Origin: Parus major
Taxonomy: Eukaryota; Chordata; Aves; Passeriformes; Paridae
Direction: 5' to 3'
Assembly: GCF_001522545.3 (NCBI RefSeq)
Contig: NC_031799.1
Location: 37,597,228-37,661,227, forward strand
Length of the DNA stretch: 64,000 bases
Position 1 is the stretch's first letter; each line of letters begins with the position of its first letter. The position numbers were made by a program, and so were the translations under genes. Under the pieces are notes generated by a model. The model was not told the origin of the DNA. It saw only the letters and a program-made list of their open reading frames with translations, and did not search any database. This document shows, piece after piece, positions 24,504 to 36,818 of the stretch.

Positions 24504-27500
24504 TGAAGCCCTTCTATAACTGGATGTGATGTAATTTAATCTTATTTCTCCATCAGCACGATAAATGGGACTGTGTGTGAAAGAGAATCTGTGTTTGTTT
24601 GTAAGATTTTACTTGGAAATAGTCTTCCAAAAAGGAGAAAATGAATGCATGGCAAAGAGTCCATGTTCCCAAAAGATTCTGTTTATAGTTTTGTTGAACT
24701 TAGCATTTATTGTAAGGGTGGCAGATTGTTCTAGTTTTAATAATCATAGTGCTGTTCTGTTTTAATATTGCATGATCTGTGGGCTGCCATAAAGTTATTA
24801 CAAATTGAAGGGCTGATATAACATGAAATGAAGCACCTCTTCTGAATGTTCCTTTTGTTCAGTATTTAACAAATTAGTATGTTGACATTTGTCACTGATG
24901 GATTTCATTATTTGGTGAAAGGGTTTTAGAGGGTTTGACAGCATGAATGGTTTGTCCTGCAGACTTTGGAGAATTGATAAAGGCATCTTTGTTCTTTGTG
25001 CAAAAGCACAACAGATATCTTATTGACCGATGCATACAGAAAAGAAGGCTTGTATAGCTGCTGTGCAGAATAAACTAAGAAAATGAAGCCATTACATATT
25101 CTTCTGTTTTTCTCTCTTCTTTTTTTTTCTTTTTTTTTGCTATACACAGCATGTATCTCCTTAGTCAAAGGAGCCAGAAGCATTGGATACCCATTCAGTA
25201 AAATGAAAATATGTAATTTTTGTCAGTTTATATACTGTTTATAGATGACAAAAATAAGAAAAACAGGTTATGGGTGGTAGTGCAACTGATTAGATAAATT
25301 TCTACATTTCTAAGATCAATGTTTATTTGTATAAATAAATAGTAAAGGCTTTTTAGCAATAATGCTGAAAATCAGAAAAGGCAATGCTGGATTTGCACCA
25401 TTCTACACCAATTTTTAAAGTAAAATGAAAGAGTTCAGCAAATCAATTAATAACTACCAATTCTTAAAAGCAAGAATTATGGGTGATACTGCATATGGGC
25501 AAAAATTAGATTACATTATTTGGATTACTATCTTAATCCTTTTTGTTTGCTCCTACATTTATAATTGGAACAAGGTGCATGAGTGTAATGGCCACCAACT
25601 GAAAATTGAAAAGAATTGTATCTGTGCCTCTTCTATGATTTGAGAAGTTCTGACACTAAAAAAAAATAAAAATTGAGCTTTACTTCTTTATGTATTTTTT
25701 TCTTAAAAACATCAAGAATTTATAGCCCTTTCTTCTCCAGTAATTTTTTTGGGTTTCCTGCATGATTCAGGTACATAGTATGTATCTAGAGTTTTCTCAT
25801 TCTGCAGGTGAAGTATTTGTCACAGGAATTCTTAAAAAAACAAGAGCATTTCTTAGGTTTGGTTTTGTTTGTGATGCTGCATTTACTGTAGCTCATAGAA
25901 ATTTAATAAGAACCACTTCTGCCTTCCAGCAGATTTAATTTCCTTTAAAACAGTGATACCACAAGACCTTGAACTGAGAAAAGAATCCGGGAAAAGTCAG
26001 AAAACAAGCAATCTGTTTTACTTTTTTAATTGATTTGTTTTGGGGTTTTTTTGTGGATAAAATTTTTCTTGCATAAATAAAGTGAAGAAAAAAATTACCT
26101 ATTCTTTATTTTGTCTTGTCCATGTCACCTTTTGAGAGCTCCAACATATAAGCCGTTAACTTGAGTATTCTCACTGAATATGGTGAAGCATCTATATATT
26201 GCTTTCTGTCTAATTGTTTATCATACCTGGTTATTTGCACTTTGTCTCCCTGCTGTGTTAATATGTGCCAGAAACTTCATGGTTTAGTAAAAGGAAGTCC
26301 AAATCTTCCAGTAATAACAATGATGGAAAGCTACAAATAATGAAATCAATCTACAATCAAGTGATATCATCCATCAGTGACAAAATGTCATCACTTAGAC
26401 TGGAGCTGAGGAATGTGGCTAGTGACTGTTCATCATGTTAATCATTTCTAGCAAGAATACAAAGAGTAGTTTGAAAAGTCAATGAAACAAATGCCATATT
26501 AATTTCTAATACAAAACAAGAGAATCTTCTTTTTTAAAGCTTCCCTTTGGCGTATGAAAGGAAAACAAAAAAAAATACACAGAACTATTTTATGTTTATA
26601 AAATGAGAGGTGTGAGCACCTGTATCTTTCCATTGCTCACTTCTTGCAGAAATAATATGATCAATTAAAATATTTCATTACAATGATCAACATCTATCCA
26701 TTGCTATTTTCTGTTCACTGTTATTAATTTTGGTGAGTATGTAAAATCAATTTTGTGGTTCTTATATAGCTCAGTGTTAAATGAAAAAAAGTTAATGCAA
26801 ATGCATGGTTTAAATAGAGACTTTCCACACTATTATTTGTTTTCAAGTATTTTCACATAATTAATAGTATAACTGTTAGTTTCTTTTAATATTTTCATTT
26901 GATCAATTTCTAATATTTGGAAGGACTCAGAAATGTGGTAGAAGTTTCATATAAAATCTGGAATGCGGAAAAGTCATAATGTAAACCAAATATGGCATTT
27001 ATATGTGTATATAAAATTCTTGCTGAAATTAGTGGAGCTATGATATTTCCTTTGTCTCCTTAGACATGAACCTCAGCCTCTGATATCTGATATCAGGGAG
27101 AGTAAAGAGGTTTTATCATCACTATTATCTATCAGCTGTCTTACATGAAACAAAAAATGTAACATAAAAAAATCCATTTCTTAAGATACTTTGCAGAGCA
27201 ATCTGAATTAAAAATAAGTTTATTTTCTTCTTTTTTTTTTTTTTTCCCTCTGTAATTGAAGAACTGTAGATTGACTTCCAATCTCTCTGGTTTTTAAGAA
27301 AAACGCAAGTAACCAAATTAAGTAGTACAGCTTGTAAGGTTTGTTTGGAAATGTCTGCCATGACACAGTACAGTTTTATACTATGGATATTTAGTAAGGG
27401 ATCTGGAAAATGCTGTCAGAAATTATTTTCAGTGTTAGCAGTGTCAATATTTTTTTGAAGAGCAGTTGCAAGTGAAGTGTGAAGGTTGGAAAATGAGCTG

Positions 27501-28516
27501 GATAAAATATAGAGTTGGCTTTATTGCTTTTTCTTAGTAGTGAAACAGGTGCTTATATTTATTGAAGTCACTTTATTTGCACTTAGCCATAAATCAGTTA
27601 ACTAAATCAATTAAATATGGAGACAAATTTATATTGTGTGACATACAACGTGAAAAGCTGTAGTCTCTCAAGGTGTTTCTCTTGGAAAGCTGTAAGATTT
27701 TTTGAGTTTTGTAACCATTTGTTACTAAGAGGTGTTGTGTAATTGATTTTTATAAAAAATGTATTACTTTATGGGTTTTTTGGACAAGAGGTTTCAAACA
27801 AATCTCTGGAAAAATCTTGATTGGAACTTGAGGTTTTGAAATTGTAGTTCTTTCCCCCCACTCCATAATTTTGTGTTTGCTTCTCTTTGCAATAGCAGTC
27901 AATTTACTGCTTGTCACAATTCTTTGGATTAAGGAAGTTTCTAAATGAAACTTGTTTGGCTTATATATGATATTAATAAGCAAAATATGGAGAGTTCAAA
28001 AATATGTTCATGCTTTGTGATTTCCTCATTGTGATACAGAATGTGGAAGATGAAAATAAGTGAACTGAAAGTGTTGTTAGGCATTCTGAGGGTGTCACAG
28101 ATCAACTGATGAATAACTCTCCAGCTCTACAGCTCTTGCTTGACTTGACTTCTGGTTGTTCTTGTCACGTCTAGTTACTATGGAGCTTATTATAAAATTG
28201 GGCTAACTTACTGCCAGTACTTGAGTCTCTGATATCATACTGAAGTTTGTATGTAAAATATACCATTCTTTGTTTCCTTTTTGCTTTACTTCCCAAGTTG
28301 GGGTATTTTAAACACATAGGATATATTACCATGATATGAGTGCAGCAGGATATCAGCCACAGATAAGTTGTTTGGTGATTTTTTGTAAAAACACCGTTTT
28401 TGACCAGTATTTTTGGCACTGTCAGAGTGTTTGCTCTGTGTGTATTAGAGAGAGGATGAGACATAATTGTTTGAAGAAATTAGTTATATTATTACCAGAC
28501 TGTTCATTTGCAAACA
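24504..28516. other. Intronic sequence, nothing recognised
   Basis: AT-rich sequence with only short frames below 100 codons and homopolymer runs. No exon, LTR or CR1 copy was recognised. Confidence 0.5.
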
Positions 28517-29316
28517 AGTAGGGTGGGTGAGTTGATCTGCTGGAGGGCAGATAGGCTCTGCAGAGGGACAGACTGGATCAGGGGCTGAAGTCAGTGGTAT
28601 GAGATTTAATAAGGCTACGTGCTGGTTCCTGCCCTTGGGTCACAACCACCACATCTTTCACTATAGCCTTGGGGCGGAGCAGCTGGGAAGTGCTCATTGG
28701 AAAAGGACCTGGGGTTGCTGGCTGACAGTGGCTGATCATGAGCCAGCTGTGCCCAGGTGGCCAGGCCCAGGGCAGTGACTGTTCCCCCATACACAGCACT
28801 GGTGAGCCACACCTCAAGTGTCCGGTTCTGGGCCCATCACTGTAAGAAAGACACTGAGGTCTTTCTCTAGAGTGTGTCCAGAGAAGGGCAGCAGAGATGG
28901 GCAGGGGTTTGGAGCACAGGTCCTGTGAGGAGAAGCTGAGGGAGCTGCAGTTGCTTAGCCTGGAGCAGGCTCAGGGGAGACCTTATGTTCTCTGCAGCTG
29001 CAGAGAGGGAGAAAATTGCAGCCAGGTGAGGGTCAGTCTCTTCTCCCAGGTAACAAATGACAGGACAAGAGGAAATGGCCTCAGCTTGCCCCACAGGAAG
29101 TTTATATTAGAAAAACTTTATTCACAGAAAGGGTTGCGAAGCATTGGAACAGGCTACCTAGGGAAGTGCTGGAGTCACCTTCTCTGGAGGTATTTAAAAG
29201 ATGTGCAGATGTGGCACTTAGGGACATGATGTAATGGTGGACTTGGCAGTGCTGGGTTAATGCTTTGACCTGATGATCCTAGGGGTCATCCTGAAATTAA
29301 ATGATTCTATGATTCT
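28517..29316 (+). mobile_element. CR1 LINE 3' fragment, sense
   Basis: About 800 bp reads as the end of CR1 ORF2 and its 3' UTR. Landmarks in order are TGATCTGCTGGAGGGCAG, GAAAAGGACCTGGGGTTGCT, GTGTCCAGAGAAGGGCAGCA, TTAGCCTGGAGCAGGC, CAAGAGGAAATGGCCTCA and the terminal ATGATTCTATGATTCTG. Frames within it are broken by indels. It is a 5'-truncated, inactive copy. Confidence 0.92.
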
Positions 29317-30924
29317 GTTTGTGGTGTGCTCCTGATCTTGATAGTCAGGTCTAGGGAAATTCTTGTAACTCTTCTGTTGTGAGTGATAGTTTCAGTCTGT
29401 GGTGTTGGCATTGTATAGGTTACTTGGATTGTGGACAGAAAAGCTAGGACTTCAAAACAGATCCTGTTCTAGAAAAGAAATGAAACATGATAAGGCCCTT
29501 TTTTGTGCAAAAAATTAAAACCTCCAAAATGTTTCTTGTCTGCTAGGTGTTAATTTTGTTGGGCAACTCAGTAAGTAAATATCTTGTTTTAGGAGATAAA
29601 GCTCTGCATTTTGTATTTCATGTACCGTGATATTGAACATAAAGAAAATTTAATTATGTGGAATGAATTGGATTGATAGTCTTCCTATAAGTTGATCCTG
29701 CATTATTTGGGAGTGTGTAAAATTCTTTAATGTTTGAAGCACATCAATCTTGTATCCTTTTGTTTCAGGTCACTATGATTAGTCCTTTTGTGGTAGCAAA
29801 GTAAGATCTCCTAGTGTATAAAAATTACATTTGTCAACTCTTGTCAACATTTTCAATTTGGCTTAGTTTATTTTTATGCATCATAAAGTTACAAAGCTGT
29901 GTTGGTCTCTGAAGAGACTTTATAAAACCTTCTCTCTGAATAATGTGCAGACAAATCAAGTAAACTATGACCTGCAAGTCCAAAGACCTAGAATGGTGTC
30001 ACAGTTGTATGTGATATATATATATACTGTCTTTTTATGTTTTCTTCAAGGTAGTTGGTTTGGTGTTAATATAGGATTGAAGATATTGAGAAGGGTCAAG
30101 AATTGTTTCAAACCCTGCTGTTTCTGTGGTGGTTTTGAGCTTAGGCTCATGTTATCCTTTTCCTTTCACTATACAAATTCTTCAGTTTCATGGCAAGTAG
30201 TGGTTTTGCTGTTGAACAGCAGTAGAGTTTCTTCTGTGAGGGCTTCACCCTTGTTTATACATATCCTCACTAGTCTGGTTTGGGGCTGCAAAATACACAA
30301 GACAGAGGAGATTACCAGTTCACAGAGCAGCTGGTGCATGGGTGTTCAGATCCTTATTTAGGCACTTGATTGAAATTTGCAGTTTCCATCTTGAATTGCA
30401 GTATTGAGTTGACTGTTACTATCCTCCTTCCAAAACATGGGGGTTAATTTTCTTTCCATGTTGCCTACCCTAATGTGTTGCTGCATGACTTACAGAATAA
30501 AAGGTTAGTCATCTGCTCTAGAGTGACTTTCAGCTGTAACTTCTGCCACTTTTTGGTTTCTCCCTATGATGGTAGGAAGGCAAAACTTTAAAAATTCGTT
30601 TCCATTATTTTTAGAGTAGTGCTCAGAGTATTCTACCAGATCCTTGTCTCCACAACTGCATCTGAATATATATTTGAGTTTCTGGAATACCTAGGAGGTT
30701 TACAGTAAAGAAAAAAATTGTAGTTCTCTCAGTACTGCACTGTAATACACACTAGACCAATGGAGATTATAGAGGTGAGAATATGTATGTTGAGTGTTCT
30801 TGTGTCTGTATTCCAGTGGCACAAGTACCCACAAAGATAAATTAAGCTAACATTCAAAGTCTGATGTAGATACTGCAGACGTCATGTTGATACTGTTCTT
30901 TGTATTACTGGAAGAATGTACTTT
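29317..30924. other. Intronic sequence with one long orphan frame
   Basis: The only notable item is a 161-codon + frame at 29876-30361. Its translation is rich in Leu, Ser, Val and Cys with no recognisable motif and includes a simple TATATATATA stretch (YVIYIYT). I regard it as probably non-coding. Confidence 0.5.
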
Positions 30925-31987
30925 TGTCATGGTTTGCCACTGGCCAAATGCCAGGCGCCCACAAAGGTTGCTCACTCACCCTCCCCTCCCATAGTTGGGC
31001 AGAGGAGAGAAAGAAATGAAGGAAGGGTTCATGAGTTAAGGACTGGAAGAAAATATTGCAAGGGCAAATCAGGCTCAGCTTAAGGGTACGAAGTGAATTT
31101 ATTACTAATAGAGTCAGAGGGTAATGAGAAGTACAATAAGACCTCATAACACCTTTCCCCCCCAGCCCCTCCCTCTTTATGACCAACAACATAGGGAGAC
31201 AGGATGTGGGGACTTTTGTCAGTTCATCACTGAGATTTTCTTCCGCTGCTCTGGGAGAGGAGAGTCCTCCCCCTGTGAGACCATGGGGTCCCTCCCACAG
31301 GAGACAGTTCTCAGTGAACTTGTCCAGAGTGGGTCCACTCTCACGAGCAGCAGTCCTGCCAAAACTGCTGCAATGTGACTCCCTCCCACAGGCACACAGT
31401 CCTCCAAAAACTGCTGCAGTGTGGGTCTCTCTTTCCACGGGGTGCAGCCCTCCAAGGACAGGCTGCTCCAGCCTGGAAGCAGGGCCTCTCTCTCCGCCAG
31501 GTCTCCCACTGGATCACAGGCTCCTCCAGGCACTCACCCGCTCCAGCATGGGCATCTCCCCCATGGGCTGCAGGCGGATCTCTGCATGCCCCAGGGATCC
31601 CATGGGCTGCAGGGCACAGCTGCTGCACCATGGTCTCACCATGGCCTGCAGAGGAATCTCAGCTCCAGCGCCTGGAGCATCTTCTCCCCTCCTTCTCCAC
31701 TGACCTTGGTGTCTCCATGTGGTTTCCCTCACATGTTTGCACATCCTCTTCTCTGGCTAGAAGAAAAATTGTGCATTCCCATTTTGGTTTGATTTTGTTC
31801 TTAAATATGTTATTGCAGAGGCATCACCAGCCTTTCTCAGTGGCCCAGGCTTGGCCAGCAGCACATCCATCTTCAGGGCCTTCACACATTGGCTCTGCTG
31901 GACATGGTGAAAGCTTACAGCAGCTTCTCACAGAAGCCACCTCTGTGGCCCCCCTGCTACCAAAAACTAGGCCATGCAAAACCAACA
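30925..31987 (-). mobile_element. Large LTR (about 1.06 kb) of an avian ERVL-type element, minus strand
   Basis: On the minus strand it begins TGTTGGTTTTGCATGGCC and ends near CCATGACA. It carries a TATTTAAG box at 31807-31800 and AATAAA at 31103-31098. This layout, with TGGTAGCAGGGGGGCC near its start and GGCGCCTGGCA near its end, matches a common avian LTR I recall. Its middle (about 31250-31680) consists of diverged tandem units around a GCTGGAGCAG-like core, which keeps several frames open on both strands; none is a gene. No target duplication was found, and no internal retroviral genes adjoin it. Confidence 0.85.
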
Positions 31988-33588
31988 TAAGGTTAAAGGC
32001 AACTGATGAGAGTTTGCATGAACTATTTGTGAAGAACTGTCATTTAATTCTCTTAACTTTCCCAAATTCCAGTGATTTTTAAATGTATACCTGAATTTTA
32101 ATGTGTTCCTGTGAAAATATTTGAGACTTCCGCTGTCCCCTTCTACGTATTTAAGAAGGAATTTTTTAGAAGTGCAGTAACTATCTCACCCATTTATTAT
32201 CTGATTACATTTTTTCTAAATAAAAGACTCAAAATATGATTTTTAATATATATACACACCTGAGTGGTATCTGTAATAGTGATTTTTGGTGCTACTTTTG
32301 ACTTCAGAACTATTATTTCTCAGGCGACAAAAGTCTTGGCTCTGTTATTTCCACAAGTATGTAAGAAAATGTATGTGGAGATCTCTGTGTATTGAGAAGG
32401 AAATATTTCTACTTCAAAATGAATGGAACAAGTCTTTTAGAAAAGAACTTCATGTTCCCATCCTAAATGGGTATTTAGGTTCTTGCACATACATTTGGCT
32501 GGGGTTTGTGCTGTGTGTCTCTTCTGATTATGTGTGAGCAGCCAAAGATATCACACTGTTCCAGTGTGCAAAGCAGCACTTGCCTTTAAGTCATGAGTCC
32601 AGAGGAAGTTTTGAAAAATTGCTTTTAAGAGATTTGGTTTCTCAAATGGGCAAATTACTGTTCAGAGCTTTAGGACTCATTGGAAACCTTTTATTTGTTA
32701 AAGAGATTATCTATTAAGGACATCTACATTGGTGGATTTGAATGATTGGAACATCAGGATTTTCTGGCCTTTTACAACAATTTATTTCCCTTTGGAACTC
32801 ACTTTTTTCCTTTATATGTATCTATGCCATTAGTTAAAGTGTTGAGATTTCCCTTCACTGCAATTCACTGCAATTTAACTGGGGAGGGGAACATGTTCCT
32901 TCTTCCGGTCAAGTGATGTGAATATCTAAGTTATGAGCATGGGATTCAGGTCAGAATAATGTTCTTTTACTTTAGAAGGGTAACCAGGTGTACACTTGTC
33001 ATAAACAAGTCATTAACTTCTTTTATATTTGGAGTCATTGTACTTGTCCAGCTTCCTGGGAAGGACTTGTAGGGTTGTTGGTTTCTTTTTTGTTAGCTGG
33101 GAGAGGTTTCCCATCTTTCTTACCACATCCAGTTTGCCTGTTCTAGCCTGCTTTAGAAACTGGGACCCTACTTGCTAGAGGCATTTATAAGCTGCACAGT
33201 CCTTGTCAGGTCTTGATGTAATTTCTGAGATGAATCATCTTTGTCCATTTCTAATGTATGAATGGATTTCTTTCCTTTTAAAGTAGAATCAAAGAAATGG
33301 TTATCAAGCCTTATAATTTGTTCCTGCTAAATCAAACATATGGTAGGAGGACCAAATTTATCTTCTTATTTAAAAAACAAAAACAAAAAGACAACAAAAA
33401 AAACCCCCAAAAAACCCCCAAACCCAAGCTTTTGCAATATAATTACCAGTCAAATTATTTTGTTTTTCACTTGGATACTCACTCAATTATTGAGTGTTTT
33501 AGGAGCAGTGCTGGTAATTTATGATGTGCAATTAATAATATTCATAACGTTTTCCCAACACAGAGAGGACATCAGCCTGTTCAAGTAA
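31988..33588. other. Intronic sequence, nothing recognised
   Basis: No exon or repeat family was recognised. An A/C-rich low-complexity run lies at about 33371-33425. Confidence 0.55.
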
Positions 33589-34019
33589 GTGCTGAGAAGG
33601 GTCACCAAGTTGATTGGAGGGATGGAGCACCTTTCCTGTGAGGAGAAGCTGAGAGAGGTTTATTCAGCCTGGAAAAGAAAAGGTTTTGGGGTGACTTAAC
33701 TGCAGCCTTCCAGTACTTGAAGGAAGCCTGTGATGAAAATGGAGAAAAACTTCTTGGGAGAGCAGGTAGTGACAGGACAAGGAGGAATGATTTCCAGCTC
33801 GAAGACAGAAGATTTAGATTAGATGTTAGGAAAAAATCTTTTCTGTGAGGATGGTGAGGCTCTGGAATAGGTTTCCCAGAGAAGCTGTGGACTCTCCATC
33901 CATCTATAGCTCTGAGCAACCTGGAGTAGTGGAAAGTGTTCCTGCCCATGGCAGCAGGGTTGGATCTACACAATCTTTAAGATCCTTTCTGACACAAGCC
34001 GTTCTACAATTCAATGAAC
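33589..34019 (+). mobile_element. CR1 LINE 3' fragment, sense
   Basis: Contains GAGCACCTTTCCTGTGAGGA, GCAGCCTTCCAGTACTTGAA, TGACAGGACAAGGAGGAATG, GTTTCCCAGAGAAGCTGTGG and CCTGCCCATGGCAGCAGGGT in CR1 order. It ends at a degraded terminal repeat near 34019. About 430 bp, 5'-truncated. Confidence 0.92.
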
Positions 34020-36230
34020 ATCGCATGTCCTATGATGTTAAAAAGGTAGGTTTGGTTAGTATAAGTGAAGCAGAGTTTCTGGAATTCAAATATTTATTGA
34101 AAATAGAAAATCTGTGTTTTAAACAAATACACAGATGCAAACTTCTTCCAAACTAACTAGGTGCTGGACATCTTCCAGAGATATGTTCAGTCTTTGATAA
34201 AATTACTTTTTAGAAAAATGGAAACTTTTGAGCGGTTTGAATTGGAGATAGTACTGTTTTTTAAGGGCAAACAAAATAAAAGAAATCATTTAAGGTGTTC
34301 TCAGGAAAGGAAATTGCTGGCTCTACTCCGACTCTAAAATTAAATTCTGTTGCAGTACATCATCTTATTTTAGCCTTGTAGGAAGCTGTACTCATATTCT
34401 TTGGCCAAAATTTAACTCGTATGCATTTTTCTTACTGAAGTGATTGGTAATCTGTCTGTCAAAGAGAATATTGTCTAAATGTGGTACTTATGTTTTTTAA
34501 GTGATTGGATAAAGCAGGAAATACAATCTTCATTGTATATTTACCTACAATTGATTTTAAATGCAAACTGTTCTTTGAGCCTTATTATGAGGCATGAAGT
34601 TTCTTTTGTTTTGCTTAACCAAGTAGCTGAAATGTTGCCACCAGTATGTCTGGAATGTTATTTACTTGGTCTGCTTCTGTGGTTTTTCTTTGTAGCACTG
34701 TACACATGCCACAGCTAGGGGTCATTTACTTAAATCTGACCAAAGTAATACTCAAAACTGTGGTTATTATTCTCATTGGAGGCTTTATAATGAAAGATTT
34801 ATCATGTTCTGTAATTTCTGTGCTCACAGTTACCCCCGTTTCTCTCTCCCTTTGTTCTCTTAATCAGAATTGCTTTTGGCAAAGAGTTGGAGAGATGCTG
34901 TTTTTACTTGGGTTTTTTGTGTTGATTCCTCGATTTAGTACTTTAACTTCTTGCATTGTTTCTTACAGTGCCACCTGATTGAAATGTATTAACTTTCTGG
35001 GCTGTGTAACTTCTTTTTTTAATAAGGAGATAGTTGTTGAGTACATTTTTCTGTGTAAGTGTGTATCATATTTTATGGTCCCAGTTTCAGACTGGGTTGG
35101 AAGGTTGCTGGAAAACTGTGGGTGTTTTAACATTTCCAACGGAAGGGTAGCATGGGTGGGGAAGGTCTTTGGAATGCTGATGAATAATATTTTACTGTTG
35201 GAAGTGTCTTAAGGCCATAGACTCCCCTCCCATGCTTGGAAGGCTAGACTTAAGGACCTCTGGTCTTGAAGGTACAGTTGTGTTTTATTTCCTTTGTAAC
35301 TGAGAGAAAAGTGAGAAAAGAGTTGAATTACAGATCTTGGATACCTCAGGTTAACACAGGAACACTCTGCAGATGGTGGTCTTGGTTTGTGTCCTTGCTA
35401 CTCCCATTCGTGACATGGTGCCCTGTTAACCCCTTGCATGTTAGTCAGAGGGATGAATTCTGCTACCTTTATCTCCTAGATGTACTTAGTTTCAAAAGTT
35501 GTATCAGTTTTGAGATGTTAAGGTATGTAATGTCCATAAGCATAGCAGAAATTGCCTAACAGTAGCACATGAGTTAGGAACTGCAATAACTTGCAGTTCA
35601 GGGTATTTTCAATAGCAGAGTTTTCCCCTGCAATTTCTTCTTTCAGTGCTTGAATAAAAAGCAGAGTAGATAAAGACTGGGTTGTTCCCCTGCTGTTATG
35701 AAAAGCAGGTATTTGCTGCTTCTCACTTCTGTGGTTGCAGTAAAATATGTCCTCCTATCTCTGCATTTGCAGAAATGATCAACTCCTGTCATGAGATGGT
35801 ATCTTCTTAGCTTGTTTGTAGTTTTGGCAAGCACACGTGCTTTACTATGTATGACACTTTTTACTTTTGGATACTGATTTGTTTTCTTTATTAAATGTTT
35901 CTCCTTTATTTATTTTCATCTTTGATCATTTGACTGATAAATACTTGCTGCCAATGTTAATACTGCTTGTATTTTATTATCCTGACTTATATATAAATAC
36001 TTCTGTTGAAATAAATCAGTCTTGTAATATGAAAAATATAAAACTTCGATTTAAATTACTTCTTACAATTAACAGCCATTTGGTGGTTGAATGCCAACTG
36101 TATGATGGATTTTTAGTTGGATTTTCTGCCAACCAACAATAAAGTACAGCTTAATTCCTACAAATTCCTGAGATATAAACTATTAGTCATGACCTAGCAT
36201 GCACACACTACTAAGAACCTAACAGGCTAA
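34020..36230. other. Intronic sequence, nothing recognised
   Basis: Several frames of 70-110 codons at 34479-35559 and 35867-36142 are hydrophobic translations of T-rich DNA with no motifs. I looked here for the exon preceding the zinc-motif exon and did not find it. Confidence 0.5.
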
Positions 36231-36563
36231 TAAAGCCTACCTGAAGGGAGCCTACAAGAAAGATGGAGAGAAGAAACTATTTATAGAGCATGTAGTGACA
36301 GGACAAGGGGGAATGGCTTCAAATTGAAAGAGAGTAAGTTTAGATTAGATATTAGGAGAAAGTTCTTCCCTGTGAAGATGGTGAGGCACTGGTACGGATT
36401 TCCCAGGGAAGCTGTGAATGCCCCATCCCTGGAAGTGTTCAAGGCCAGTTTGGATGGGTCTCTGAGCAATTGGGACTAATGAAAGGTGTCCCTGTCCATG
36501 GCAGGAGAGTTGAAACTAGGGGATTTTCAAGGTCTCTTCAATCCAGTCCATTCTTTGGTTCTG
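36231..36563 (+). mobile_element. CR1 LINE 3' fragment just upstream of the AOPEP catalytic exon
   Basis: Contains CCTGAAGGGAGCCTACAAGA, TGACAGGACAAGGGGGAATG, TTCCCAGGGAAGCTGTGAAT, CATCCCTGGAAGTGTTCAAG and GTCCCTGTCCATGGCAGGAG in CR1 order. It ends at CCATTCTTTGGTTCTG. Its 3' end is about 65 bp before the exon acceptor, so the branch point must lie in the remaining 65 bp or inside the CR1. Confidence 0.92.
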
Positions 36564-36628
36564 TTATTATATCCATGCAACACACATTGTAACAGTAATG
36601 GATTCTGTCACTCGTTTATCTTGTGCAG

Positions 36629-36818
36629 CCCACACATCATCTTTCTGTCACAAAGTGTACTGCCAGGAGGAAGCCATCTCTGTGGAACACGTCTGTGCCA
36701 TGAAATTGCTCATGCTTGGTTTGGACTGGCCATTGGTGCTCGTGATTGGACGGAAGAGTGGATAAGTGAAGGGTTTGCCACTTTTTTAGAAGATATATTT
36801 TGGGCTAGGGCACAACAG
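36629..36818 (+). CDS. AOPEP: AOPEP exon with the HEXXH zinc-binding motif
   Basis: This 190-nt exon encodes the catalytic core of aminopeptidase O. The acceptor is TTGTGCAG at 36621-36628 and the donor is CAG|GTAAGG. The first base completes a codon begun in the preceding exon, which is outside the window or unrecognised; the exon ends in phase 0. HEIAH is at 36699-36713 and, after exactly 18 residues, the third zinc ligand is the Glu of SEGFA at 36768-36770. This is the M1 arrangement with two His and one Glu as zinc ligands and the Glu of HEIAH as general base. All catalytic residues are intact. The peptide reads FATF where I recall FATH in human. A CR1 element ends only about 65 bp upstream of the acceptor. 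Confidence 0.96.

Noticed and set aside
31179..32082. Overlapping long frames (up to 235 codons) on both strands
   Set aside because: They lie inside the repetitive LTR at 30925-31987 (the longest runs slightly past it) and are open in several frames because of GC-rich tandem units, not because of coding.
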